A DNA stretch of 25,510 nucleotides from Geothermovivens sp964644845 (GTDB taxonomy: Bacteria; Zhuqueibacterota; Zhuqueibacteria; Oleimicrobiales; Geothermoviventaceae), in contig CAZXXS010000107.1 of NCBI GenBank assembly GCA_964644845.1, forward strand, positions 1 to 25,510, in the 5' to 3' direction. Under the pieces are notes generated by a model. The model made no database searches and was not told where the DNA came from. It worked only from the letters and a program-made list of their open reading frames with translations. Shown here piece by piece: positions 1-8,403 of the stretch (the first letter of the stretch is position 1; the number at the start of each line of letters is the position of its first letter). Made by a program: the position numbers and the translations under genes.

Positions 1-92
1 CAGTGGGTCAGGCAGCGAGGATCACGGGAGTTTCGCCTTCGGACGTGGCGATGTTGCTTGTGTACCTGAACAAAACTGGTGGGGGCGAGTAG
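1..92 (+). CDS. mnmG: tRNA uridine 5-carboxymethylaminomethyl modification enzyme MnmG (GidA), 3' end only
   Basis: Only the last 29 residues and the TAG stop (90-92) are inside the window, read in the frame beginning at base 3. The tail contains GQAARITGVSP followed by a short helix ending LLVYLNK. This is the characteristic MnmG C-terminus (families end with a GQA.RI.G..PA.IS.LL..L motif), which contacts MnmE. MnmG with MnmE installs the carboxymethylaminomethyl group on wobble U34 of several tRNAs in the cytoplasm. The very common mnmG-rsmG gene order is kept, with rsmG starting 75 bases downstream, which supports the call. Nothing can be said about the missing N-terminal FAD domain. Confidence 0.85.
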   Translation, partial: VGQAARITGVSPSDVAMLLVYLNKTGGGE

Positions 93-167
93 CAGCCGGT
101 ACCAGGGGGAGACAGTGGAGTTCGGTGGACCGTAGGTTCGGCTTTTGGAGGAGAGCGCGGTCGAGAA

Positions 168-866
168 ATGTTTCACGTGAAACACGCGCGACGAAAAGGA
201 ACGAGCTACGCGAAAGAGCTTGCTCTGATTGAGGAGATACTGGGTCGGTCGCTGTCCACGAGCGAGAGGGAGCTCTGGAGGGCGTACATGGCCCTGTTCG
301 AGGAATGGAGCAGGCGAACAAATCTGGTATCGGCGGCGGACCGTGAGCGCTGGGTTGAACGGCACGTGAAGCCTTCGCTGGAGTTGGGTCACCGACTGGG
401 TTTTCCCGTCTCCGACGTGGTGCTGGATCTTGGAACTGGCGCGGGATTTCCGGGTGTTCCTCTGGCGCTTGTCTACCCGGAGATGGAGTTTGTGCTTGTG
501 GACGCAAAGCGCTGGCGCGTACTCTTTCTGGATGAACTGGTGGCGACGCTTCGCCTGGCGAATGTACGAGTGGAGCTGCAGCGGGTTGAAGACCCAGATT
601 TTCAGGCTCGGTGGCACGGCGAGTTCGCGATTGTGCTGGCTCGGGCTGTTGCAGATCTCCGGACGCTCTGGTTGTGGAGTCGCAGCCTCCTGAAGGAAGG
701 CGGGTTTCTCGCGACGGTGAAAGGGGTGGAGGAGGCGAAAGAAGAGTTGCGAGAGCTTCGAAAGGAGTTCGGTGAGGAAGTGAAGGTCGAAGAGGATGTG
801 GTGGACAAAAGGAAAGGGTCGGTGTTGGTGAAGGTGGCGAAAAGACGGAAAGAGGTGGTGGCGTGA
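168..866 (+). CDS. rsmG: 16S rRNA (guanine527-N7)-methyltransferase RsmG (GidB)
   Basis: This 232-residue protein is the normal size for RsmG. It uses SAM to make m7G527 in 16S rRNA, a cytoplasmic modification whose loss is known to give low-level streptomycin resistance in several bacteria. The SAM-binding glycine loop is clear (VLDLGTGAGFPGVPLAL, about residues 85-101), preceded by the helical KW.RR.NL-type region (EEWSRRTNLVS). The ATG at 168 is chosen because the protein then begins MFHVKH, a start seen in many RsmG proteins because a parS site overlaps it. A GGAGGAG run at about 146-152 is rather distant, so translation may be weak or coupled to mnmG. The stop codon overlaps the murQ GTG by four bases (GTGA), indicating one transcription unit. 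Confidence 0.95.
   Translation: MFHVKHARRKGTSYAKELALIEEILGRSLSTSERELWRAYMALFEEWSRRTNLVSAADRERWVERHVKPSLELGHRLGFPVSDVVLDLGTGAGFPGVPLALVYPEMEFVLVDAKRWRVLFLDELVATLRLANVRVELQRVEDPDFQARWHGEFAIVLARAVADLRTLWLWSRSLLKEGGFLATVKGVEEAKEELRELRKEFGEEVKVEEDVVDKRKGSVLVKVAKRRKEVVA
169..184. promoter_or_regulatory. parS centromere-like ParB binding site
   Basis: The sequence TGTTTCACGTGAAACA is a perfect 16-bp palindrome and matches the widely conserved chromosomal parS consensus (TGTTNCACGTGAAACA). It lies inside the first six codons of rsmG and encodes most of MFHVKH. ParB/Spo0J binds such sites and spreads to organise origin segregation and SMC loading; parS sites normally cluster near oriC. I saw no second exact copy in the window. 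No parA or parB gene is present next to it. Confidence 0.9.
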
Positions 867-1822
867 AGGAGACGATGCGGCGGAAAAAGACGAGCGACGG
901 TGTTTTTGATGAGATCAAGAATCTGATCACGGAGAGCCGGAATCCACGGACAATGGATCTCGATGCGCTCGGTACGGAGGAGATCCTGAAGCGCATCAAC
1001 GCGGAGGACAAGTCGGTCCCCCTGGCTGTGGAAAAGGAGATTCCTTACGTCGCCCAGGCGGTGGAGATGGTCGTGGAGGCTTTCAAACGGGGTGGGCGCC
1101 TTTTCTACGTGGGGGCGGGAACGAGTGGTCGGTTGGGGGTGTTAGATGCCTCGGAGTGCCCTCCCACGTACGGCACGGATCCGGAAATGGTGCAAGGATT
1201 GATCGCGGGAGGGTATGCCGCCCTTGTCAGGGCGCAGGAAGGAGCCGAGGATAGCCGAGAGGATGGGGCAAAAGACCTCGCCGAGCGCGGCGTGACCTCG
1301 CGGGACGTGGTGTGCGGGATTGCCGCAAGCAGACGAACCCCGTACGTGGTGGGCGCTGTGGAGTACGCGCGAAGGATTGGGGCGAAAACGCTGTACGTCA
1401 CCTGTACACCACGGGAGGAGATGAATATCGATGTGGACGTGGCCATCTGTCCCGTTGTGGGGCCCGAGGTGGTCATGGGCAGTACCAGGATGAAGGCTGG
1501 TACGGCCACGAAGCTGGTGCTGAACATGATTACCACGGCCTCGATGGTGCGCCTCGGAAAGGTGTACGAGAATATGATGGTCGACCTGCAGATGAACTCG
1601 CGAAAGCTGGAGGAACGGTCGAAACGGACGGTAATGATGGTGACGGGTGTGGACTACGACACGGCCTCCGAGGTTCTGTTGAAAGCGGGTGGGCATGTGA
1701 AGACGGCGCTGGTGATGATCCTGGGGAAAGTGGACGCGGATTCTGCACGTGCTGCGCTGAACGCGGCAGACGGCCGCGTGCGGGAGGCCATTGAGATTGC
1801 TAAGCAACAAGGACAGGCGTGA
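863..1822 (+). CDS. murQ: N-acetylmuramic acid 6-phosphate etherase MurQ
   Basis: This 319-residue SIS-fold enzyme cleaves the lactyl ether of MurNAc-6-phosphate to give GlcNAc-6-phosphate and D-lactate, a cytoplasmic step of peptidoglycan recycling. Signature motifs are intact: GAGTSGRLGVLDASECPPT (about residues 84-102), QEGAEDS (125-131) and GSTRMKAGTATK. E98 and E129 fall at the spacing of the two catalytic glutamates known in E. coli MurQ (E83 and E114). The GTG at 863 is favoured because it overlaps the rsmG stop (GTGA) and has an AGAGG ribosome site about seven bases upstream; an in-frame ATG at 875 is an alternative. Neither murR, anmK nor a MurNAc PTS gene is nearby, so the substrate supply is encoded elsewhere or comes from its own wall turnover. 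Confidence 0.95.
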   Translation: MKETMRRKKTSDGVFDEIKNLITESRNPRTMDLDALGTEEILKRINAEDKSVPLAVEKEIPYVAQAVEMVVEAFKRGGRLFYVGAGTSGRLGVLDASECPPTYGTDPEMVQGLIAGGYAALVRAQEGAEDSREDGAKDLAERGVTSRDVVCGIAASRRTPYVVGAVEYARRIGAKTLYVTCTPREEMNIDVDVAICPVVGPEVVMGSTRMKAGTATKLVLNMITTASMVRLGKVYENMMVDLQMNSRKLEERSKRTVMMVTGVDYDTASEVLLKAGGHVKTALVMILGKVDADSARAALNAADGRVREAIEIAKQQGQA

Positions 1823-2186
1823 AAACGCGTGGTGTGCTGGCGGGGAGGAAAAAAAGAGACATGCAAGCAGTTAGAAGGGTTAATTGTTTGAATTTGCTAA
1901 GTTTATCCAGTATTTTGCTGTTGCATCGAAGCACTGAGTGGTCATTTAAGGGCTGGTTTTTACAGAGTTTAGATTCTGGTATCATTCGGGCTTGACACGG
2001 AAGAAGGGACATGCTGCTCTGGGGAGGGAGTTGGGAGCTGGGCGGCGCCGGAGGACTGGCAAGGGCTTAGTTTGGGGTGTTGGAGAGCCACGTCTGGGCG
2101 TGCGGTAGACCGGTAGCTTGTAGTGCGAATGCGGCCGGAAGGGTCGTGGAGGGACGAAGTTGTCGCGAGAGGTGCTTTGCGCTTAG
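1823..2186. other. 364-bp intergenic region with an AT-rich core, no gene seen
   Basis: No convincing ORF or structured RNA is visible between murQ and mfd. By my count bases 1881-1980 are about 36% GC, whereas 2041-2100 are about 68%, so the middle stands out sharply. The AT-rich part holds promoter-like hexamers (separate entry). I see no terminator hairpin with a T-run after murQ. The GC-rich second half, about 2000-2186, would be a long mfd 5' untranslated region if transcription starts in the AT-rich part. Confidence 0.6.
1888..1916 (+). promoter_or_regulatory. possible sigma-70-type promoter upstream of mfd
   Basis: TTGAAT (1888-1893) and TATTTT (1911-1916) are separated by exactly 17 bases within the AT-rich core of the murQ-mfd gap, each matching four of six consensus positions. 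A second weaker candidate ends in TATCAT at 1980-1985. Position and composition fit a promoter for mfd and the genes after it. It is a pattern match only. Confidence 0.35.
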
Positions 2187-5100
2187 ATGGACACGTCGAT
2201 TCTGAAAAAGCGTTTGCGCGCGTCTGAGAGCTACCAGGAATTGCTAAGGCGGGTGGACTCTGGACGCGTAGCTTTGAAGTCTGTGGTCGGCTCGCTGCGA
2301 GCTTTGCTTGTGGCTACGCTGGCGGAAGACACGGGAAGACCGGTCCTTTACGTCTGCGCAGAGCAGGAGGATGCTGCTTGGCAGCGGGAGGACCTGCGGC
2401 AGTTTCTGGGCGAGAACGTGGTGTTTTTCCCGGAAAGCAGAACGTTCGCCCGTTTGTCCGGTGCGGGAAGCCCGTTGGAACTCTCGCAGCGGGCAGAGGC
2501 TCTTCAGGCGCTGATCAAAGGGGATGCGAGGGTTGTGGCCACAGGAGCCGTAGCTCTGGCGCAAAAGCTACCGGTGCCTGCGGCCGTGGGGCGGCAAATG
2601 CTGGAGCTGGCCGTGGGCATGCAGATGGAATTTGAAACGCTGCCCGAGCGTCTCGTGGGAATGGGCTACGTGCGCGAAGACTTGGTTGAAAGTCCGGGGG
2701 AGTTCAGTGTGCGGGGCGGGATCGTGGATGTCTACCCACCCAACCGGCGTGCGCCAGTACGAGTCGAGTTTTTCGGTGACGAGATTGAGTCGCTGCGCGA
2801 GTTTCGGCCCGACGATCAGCGCTCCACAAGCCAGCTGGAACGGGTTCTGCTTTTCCCACCGAATGCGGCGGAAACGCACGGCACAGGACCCCGGGCGGCG
2901 ACTCTGCTGGACTACATGCCGGAAGACACACTGGTTGTGCTGGACGAACCGGCGCTGGTACGGGCGGAGATCCAGAAGGCTCGCGAGAAGAGTCTTGAGA
3001 ATCTGGATCGTGGCAGAACGGTGGCGGTGGAAGATCCAGACCGGGTCTTCGAATGGTTCGAACTTTTCCCGAGAGTCCATTTCTACACGCTGTACGCGGA
3101 AGAGGGGCCCACGTTGAACTTCGGGGCGCGCCGCCAGGAAACACTGGGCGGGGATTTTAGGCGCCTGGCCGCTTTGTTTGATGAGATCCGTACAGAAGTC
3201 GGAGACGGCGAGCTGCCGTATGTGGCGTTTGCGTGCGAGAGCCGGTCGCACAGGGATCGCATGCTGGCCATTCTTGAGGAAGAGGAAATCGATCTCACCG
3301 GCGTGCACGTAGTGGACCTGCCTGTACACCAGGGATTTTGCCTCCCTGGAGCAGGTCTTTACGTGCTCACGAGTCACGAATTCTACGGACGCGTGCGCCG
3401 GCGGCCACAGAGCTCAGACGGTCCGAGACTGGCGCCGTGGCGGCAACTGCGCTCACTTCAGAAGGGGGATTTTGTTGTCCACACGGACTACGGCATCGGT
3501 CGATTCGAGGGGATGGAAAAGATCCAGATTCTCGGCTCGGAGCGCGAGTGTGTGGTGCTGAGCTACGAGGGTGGCGACCGGGTTTACGTGCCGCTCGAGC
3601 GGATGGACAGAATCGAAAAGTATTCGTCTCGAGAGGGTGCAGTACCCAAGCTGAGCCGGCTTGGGACGGCCGAGTGGGAGAGGTTGAAGCACCGCACAAA
3701 GGAGCGCGCCAAAGAGCTCGCGCGGGAATTGATTCGCACAAATGCGGAGCGCAAACTGAAGGCTGGCCACGCGTTTTCTCCGGATAACCACTGGCAGCGA
3801 GAGCTGGAGGCTTCCTTCCCTTTCGAAGAAACGCCCGACCAGGTTCGGGCGATTGAGGAAGTGAAGCGCGACATGGAGAGCCCCCAGCCGATGGAGAGGC
3901 TGGTGTGCGGCGACACCGGCTACGGCAAGACGGAAGTTGCGGTCCGCGCAGCTTTCAAAGCGGTGAATGATGGTAAGCAGGTGGCGGTTCTTGTGCCCAC
4001 CACAGTCCTCGCCGAGCAACACTTTCAGACGTTCCAAGAACGCTTGCGGAATTTCCCTGTCAAGATTGAGGTTCTTTCCCGGTTTCGCTCCCGCAAAGAG
4101 CAGGGGCTTGTGTTGGAGGCCCTGAAGACGGGCCAGCTGGACATCGTGATTGGGACCCACCGTCTGCTTTCCAAGGACGTGGTTTTCAAGGACCTGGGTT
4201 TGCTCATCATCGATGAAGAACAGCACTTCGGCGTCCGGCAGAAGGAGAAACTGAAGAAGCTCAAGGCGACGGTGGACGTGCTGCTACTGTCCGCCACGCC
4301 CATTCCGCGAACGCTTCAGATGGCCTTGATGGGCGCAAGGGACCTGTCGGTGATCAGCACACCGCCACGGGACCGGTTACCGATCCACACCGAGGTGCTG
4401 CCTTTTGACCGCGAGGTCATCCGAAAGGCGATCCTGCGCGAAGTGGATCGGGGTGGACAGGTGTTCTTCGTACACAATCGCGTCCGAAGTATTCAGGCGA
4501 TGGTGGGCATGCTGCGGCGGCTGGTACCAGAGGTGGACTTTGGCATGGCGCACGGCCAGATGAAGGCCGACGAACTGGAACGCGTGATGATGGACTTCCT
4601 AAACAGGAAGTTCCACTGCCTGGTGTCGACGGTCATCATCGAGTCGGGCCTGGACATGCCGAACGTGAACACGTTGATCGTGAATCGCGCGGATCGGTTT
4701 GGCCTTGCGCAACTGTACCAGCTGCGTGGTCGGGTTGGACGATCGAGTGTCAAAGCCTACGCTTACCTCCTGACCCCGCCCATTGAGACACTGAGTGAAG
4801 AGGCTATCAAGCGGCTGCAGGCAATCGCGGAACTGACCGAGCTTGGTGCGGGTTTTCATTTGGCGATGCGAGACCTCGAGATCCGTGGAGCCGGGAACCT
4901 GCTTGGTCCCGAGCAGAGCGGCTTCATCGACGCGCTCGGTTTTGATCTGTACACCAAGCTCATTGAGCAGGCGGTGCAGGAACTCCGGGCTGAAACAGGG
5001 AAGGTACCGGAGTTGACGGCAGCCGCGGAAATCGAAACGCGAGTGGAGATCGAGGAAGACGCGTACCTGCCGGAAGAGTACATCCCGCTGGCGGACGAGC

Positions 5101-5480
5101 GCGTGGATTTCTACCGGCGGCTGGTTCGGGCCACGGATCCGCGTGAGGTAGAGGAGATCCGTGAGGAATTGCGCGATCGTTTTGGGCGATTACCAGAGCC
5201 GGCTGTCAACTTGTTGGCCTACGTGAACCTGAAGTTGCTGGGAGGCCGACTTGGCGTGGAACGGATTCAGGTAAAAGGCGATCGGTTGATTGCATGGTTC
5301 GCTGGCGCAGCCGACGGGAACGGACGAACGGTGCTGGAACGCGTGAAACGGGTTGTGGAAAAGAGTCGGTTTCCGGTGGAACTGGTGGGTAGCCGTGAGC
5401 TTGGCTTCAGAGCTGCGTTGCCAAGGAAGACGCCGCGGCTCCTGGCAGCGGAACAGTTCTTCCGGGATGTGCAGCGTTGA
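2187..5480 (+). CDS. mfd: transcription-repair coupling factor Mfd
   Basis: This 1097-residue protein is the usual length for Mfd, the ATP-driven translocase that removes RNA polymerase stalled at DNA lesions and recruits UvrA. The N-terminal UvrB-like module is recognisable (VGMGYVREDLVESPGEFS and VRGGIVDVYPPN, about residues 155-185). A CarD-like RNA-polymerase-interaction domain follows at about 418-490 (QKGDFVVHTDYGIGRFEG). The superfamily 2 motor has Walker A GDTGYGKT at 575-582, the DEEQ box at 676-679, SATPIPRTLQMA, and the QLYQLRGRVGRS motif. The TRCF C-terminal domain (D7) is present (YLPEEYIPLADERVDFYRRL). Start: ATG at 2187, with AGAGGTG about 13 bases upstream, a loose ribosome site. 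It opens a unit with the three rotamase-family genes downstream. Confidence 0.97.
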   Translation: MDTSILKKRLRASESYQELLRRVDSGRVALKSVVGSLRALLVATLAEDTGRPVLYVCAEQEDAAWQREDLRQFLGENVVFFPESRTFARLSGAGSPLELSQRAEALQALIKGDARVVATGAVALAQKLPVPAAVGRQMLELAVGMQMEFETLPERLVGMGYVREDLVESPGEFSVRGGIVDVYPPNRRAPVRVEFFGDEIESLREFRPDDQRSTSQLERVLLFPPNAAETHGTGPRAATLLDYMPEDTLVVLDEPALVRAEIQKAREKSLENLDRGRTVAVEDPDRVFEWFELFPRVHFYTLYAEEGPTLNFGARRQETLGGDFRRLAALFDEIRTEVGDGELPYVAFACESRSHRDRMLAILEEEEIDLTGVHVVDLPVHQGFCLPGAGLYVLTSHEFYGRVRRRPQSSDGPRLAPWRQLRSLQKGDFVVHTDYGIGRFEGMEKIQILGSERECVVLSYEGGDRVYVPLERMDRIEKYSSREGAVPKLSRLGTAEWERLKHRTKERAKELARELIRTNAERKLKAGHAFSPDNHWQRELEASFPFEETPDQVRAIEEVKRDMESPQPMERLVCGDTGYGKTEVAVRAAFKAVNDGKQVAVLVPTTVLAEQHFQTFQERLRNFPVKIEVLSRFRSRKEQGLVLEALKTGQLDIVIGTHRLLSKDVVFKDLGLLIIDEEQHFGVRQKEKLKKLKATVDVLLLSATPIPRTLQMALMGARDLSVISTPPRDRLPIHTEVLPFDREVIRKAILREVDRGGQVFFVHNRVRSIQAMVGMLRRLVPEVDFGMAHGQMKADELERVMMDFLNRKFHCLVSTVIIESGLDMPNVNTLIVNRADRFGLAQLYQLRGRVGRSSVKAYAYLLTPPIETLSEEAIKRLQAIAELTELGAGFHLAMRDLEIRGAGNLLGPEQSGFIDALGFDLYTKLIEQAVQELRAETGKVPELTAAAEIETRVEIEEDAYLPEEYIPLADERVDFYRRLVRATDPREVEEIREELRDRFGRLPEPAVNLLAYVNLKLLGGRLGVERIQVKGDRLIAWFAGAADGNGRTVLERVKRVVEKSRFPVELVGSRELGFRAALPRKTPRLLAAEQFFRDVQR

Positions 5481-5589
5481 CGACGGCCGGCAGGGGACTG
5501 GGTGGAGTATCGGGTGCTCGTTGCTTTAAGGCAGAGTTCTGGGCTCGGGTTTCGGGAGAGAATGCAGGACAGGTTGCGGGAGTCGAAGA

Positions 5590-7362
5590 ATGAGCTGGTC
5601 TGACCGGAGAGATTTGGCTGTTGCGGGCTTGGGGATTGTTCTGTCCGTTTTGCTGTGGAGCTCCTGTTCTCGCCAGCGGGATCCGATTTTGGCCCGTGTT
5701 GGGAGCACAACAATCCGCTACTCTGAAGTGAAACGAGAACTCCTGAACAGCGCTCGTTTGAAACCCGGGCAGGTTCCCTCAGACAGCCTGGTTCGCGCTG
5801 AGCTGAATCGACTCATCGATTTGCGCTTGCGCTACCTGGAGGGGCTGGCCCGCGGCTACGACAAGGACTCGACGATCGCCACCTACCTGAAGAACGTGAG
5901 AGACGATTTCGCCTACCGCTTGTACCTCGACAAGCACATCCTCGAAAAGGAAATCCCGGACAGGGAGCTCTGGGACTACTACAAACGCTACGCCACGCGC
6001 GTGAAGATCCGGCACATTTTGCTACGGCTTCCGAAGGACGCGCCGCGGGATCTGGTGGACGAAAAGCGGGACCGGATCGAAGACATTCGCACGCAGATTC
6101 TTCGAGGCGCCGATTTTGCCACCATGGCCAGGAAGTTCTCCGAAGAAGCGCGAACCGCGTCGAACGGAGGGGAATGGGGCTACATTCGCTGGGGAACCGG
6201 GAGGTTTGACGACAAATTTTACCAGGTGGCGTTTTCGTTGAAAGAAGGCGAGGTGTCCAAACCTTTCCGGACACGGGTTGGTTGGCATCTTTTGAAATGT
6301 GAGGGGATTTCGCGACCTTCGAAAGAAGAATTTGAGCTGCGTAAGGGAAGACTACGGGCAGAATTGGCACGACGTCGGCAAGTTCACCTTGACAGTGTGT
6401 TCTACGCGTTGCAGAGAAAAGTGATGCAGCGGTACAACGTCCATTTCCACGACGACGGCTTCAAGCGGTTTGTGGCGCGGGTACGGGCAATCGCCGAGGA
6501 CACCACGGTGAAAGCACCCCAGTTGAAGACCATCAGCGTGGCGAATCAGTTCAGGCGGATCCGTCCGGAGGATCGATCCGTGGTGTTGGTCAGCTGGTCC
6601 GGCGGAAAGCTGACCATTGGGGACGTCGTGGATGAAATCAATCAGATGAAGGAATTCAAACGCCCGTTGCTGAAGAGCGAAGGCAAGCTCCGCGAATGGG
6701 TAGGCCGGAAGGTGGGGATGAAGTTGATGATCCAGGAGGCCTACCGAGAAGGCTTTGGAAAGGACAAGGTGGTTGAGAGGGAAGTCAATTACCGTAAAGA
6801 ACGCATGATCGCCGCCAAGGTACTGCGCGTGGATGTGACGGACCCGAGCAGGCCCACTGAGGATGATCTGCGGAGGACTTACCAGGCAGATCCCGAACGC
6901 TTCCGCGAGCCACCGAAGGCGCGTGTGCAGGAGATTTTCATCAAGAAAGACAAGAAACTGGCTGAAAAGGTTGCCAAGCTCGCGAAATCCGGCGCGGACT
7001 TTGAGAAACTGGCGAAGAAGTACAACCAGCGGTCGGTGACGAAGAGCAAGAACGGTTGGCTTGGCTACATCAGCGCAAACATGTACGGCGAGGTTGGCAG
7101 AAGGGCGCTTCAAATGAAACCGGGGGAAATTGCTGGCCCGATCGCAATGGGTCGAGGCAACTTTTCGATCATTCGAGTCGTGGCGCGGAAGGATTCGTAT
7201 GTGCCACCGTTTGACAAAGCAAGGCCGCGTGTAAGAGCTTACTACATCAAGCACAAACGAGAGGAACTTCGCCAGGCCATGCTGGCACGTTTGAAGAAGA
7301 AATTCCCAGTGGTGGTGTACGACAAGAACATTGCCTTGGTGTGCCGGAAGAAAGGTGAGTGA
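5590..7362 (+). CDS. SurA/PpiC-family peptidylprolyl isomerase, two rotamase domains, putative lipoprotein
   Basis: This 590-residue protein starts with a hydrophobic segment ending in WSSC (C26), so it is probably exported and perhaps lipid-anchored, although W at -3 is not a standard lipobox. A SurA-like N-terminal helical part is followed by a parvulin domain (about 138-240) that keeps the two core histidines (RHILL, H142, and GWHLLKC, H233) and a GGEWGY turn. A second parvulin-like domain (about 442-535) lacks both: E448 replaces the first histidine (RVQEIFI), and NFSIIRV stands where the G.HI motif should be. It is therefore likely a periplasmic chaperone for outer-membrane proteins with at most one active isomerase site. 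The ATG at 5590 has GGGAG about eight bases upstream. The next gene begins directly after its stop (TGA-ATG). Confidence 0.85.
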   Translation: MSWSDRRDLAVAGLGIVLSVLLWSSCSRQRDPILARVGSTTIRYSEVKRELLNSARLKPGQVPSDSLVRAELNRLIDLRLRYLEGLARGYDKDSTIATYLKNVRDDFAYRLYLDKHILEKEIPDRELWDYYKRYATRVKIRHILLRLPKDAPRDLVDEKRDRIEDIRTQILRGADFATMARKFSEEARTASNGGEWGYIRWGTGRFDDKFYQVAFSLKEGEVSKPFRTRVGWHLLKCEGISRPSKEEFELRKGRLRAELARRRQVHLDSVFYALQRKVMQRYNVHFHDDGFKRFVARVRAIAEDTTVKAPQLKTISVANQFRRIRPEDRSVVLVSWSGGKLTIGDVVDEINQMKEFKRPLLKSEGKLREWVGRKVGMKLMIQEAYREGFGKDKVVEREVNYRKERMIAAKVLRVDVTDPSRPTEDDLRRTYQADPERFREPPKARVQEIFIKKDKKLAEKVAKLAKSGADFEKLAKKYNQRSVTKSKNGWLGYISANMYGEVGRRALQMKPGEIAGPIAMGRGNFSIIRVVARKDSYVPPFDKARPRVRAYYIKHKREELRQAMLARLKKKFPVVVYDKNIALVCRKKGE

Positions 7363-8253
7363 ATGCGACGGATTTCGGTGTTTGTTGGGCTTGCGCTGCT
7401 TGCGACCGCTGTTGTTGCAGTGGTGTTTGAAAGTTGCACCGAGCATGAGGAACGAGGACGCATCGTCGCCAAGGTGGGCGACGCTACGCTCACTGTGAAA
7501 GATCTGGACCAGGATCTTCCAGACGTGGTGCGCCGACGCCTGGTGCCCGGACAGCTACGCGAGTACGTTGAGAACTGGGTGCAGCGGGAGCTCTTTGCGC
7601 AGGAGGCGGAACGACGGGGAGTCGACGCAGACCCTCAGCTTCGGAGAGAGCTGGAGCGCCTGAAACGCGAGTTGCTTGCCCAAAGGGCCGTCGAAATGTT
7701 GCTGCCCGACAGCTTTCGGGTGGCGGACGCGGACGCGAGAAGGTACTACGAGGCGAACAAGGACCAGTTCATGCGCGACGTGGACGAAGTGAAACTGGCG
7801 GAGATCTGGGTCAGCCAGATGGCTTTGGCGAGGGACATTTACGTCAGGGCGAAGAGCGGCGAAGATTTTGGGGCACTGGCGCAAAAATACTCGGAAGGAC
7901 CCGGGGCCAAAAGGGGTGGGGTTGTGGGTACGGTGGCACTGGAAGATCTGCCCGCAGCGCTGCGTCGCCGCGTCGCCAGGGCGAAACCTGGATCGCTGCT
8001 AAAGCCGATCGCACTTGCGAAAGGAGTGGTGGTGGTAAAAGTCCTGAACAAATACCCTGCGAAGAGCGTTCGGGATTTCGAAGAGGTGCGTCCCCGAATT
8101 GTGGCTGAGCTCCAGCGCGAGGAGTACCAGAAGGCTTACGAGGCTGCGCTCCAGGAGCTGAGCCAGCGCAAAGAAGTGTGGGTAAATGAGGACCTGCTGA
8201 AACAGCTCGCAACTTCTGCCCAGAGGGTAAGCGGGGGGAGAGAAGGTCAGTAG
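7363..8253 (+). CDS. SurA/PpiC-like periplasmic chaperone with degenerate rotamase domain, putative lipoprotein
   Basis: This 296-residue protein begins with a hydrophobic stretch ending FESC (C25), again suggesting an exported lipoprotein with an atypical lipobox. A charged helical N-domain (VGDATLTVKDLDQDLPDVV, typical of SurA_N/PpiC proteins) precedes a single parvulin-like domain at about 144-240. The first core histidine is replaced by E147 (KLAEIWV), and the second region reads KGVVVVKV with no G.H motif, so isomerase activity is unlikely; a holdase or chaperone role is inferred. It starts immediately after the stop of the upstream gene, with AAAGGTGAG as ribosome site, so the two are translated from one mRNA and may act together. 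Confidence 0.8.
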   Translation: MRRISVFVGLALLATAVVAVVFESCTEHEERGRIVAKVGDATLTVKDLDQDLPDVVRRRLVPGQLREYVENWVQRELFAQEAERRGVDADPQLRRELERLKRELLAQRAVEMLLPDSFRVADADARRYYEANKDQFMRDVDEVKLAEIWVSQMALARDIYVRAKSGEDFGALAQKYSEGPGAKRGGVVGTVALEDLPAALRRRVARAKPGSLLKPIALAKGVVVVKVLNKYPAKSVRDFEEVRPRIVAELQREEYQKAYEAALQELSQRKEVWVNEDLLKQLATSAQRVSGGREGQ

Positions 8254-8403
8254 GGTGGCGGTTAGCGCGAGGAACAGGGAAAGACAGAACGAAGTTGCCT
8301 GGGTTAGACGAGGCAGTTTCAAAGTTTGAGGCGAGTCGATCCTGTGCGGGGCCTTTGAGAAATGCCTGCGGGCTTAGCTGGATACCAATCGAGGTGGTGA
8401 CTC

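Noticed and set aside
22..1011. 329-residue minus-strand ORF over mnmG, rsmG and murQ
   Set aside because: It is low-complexity (S, P, R rich), lies opposite three clearly conserved genes and has no recognisable motif; typical antisense shadow of GC-rich coding DNA.
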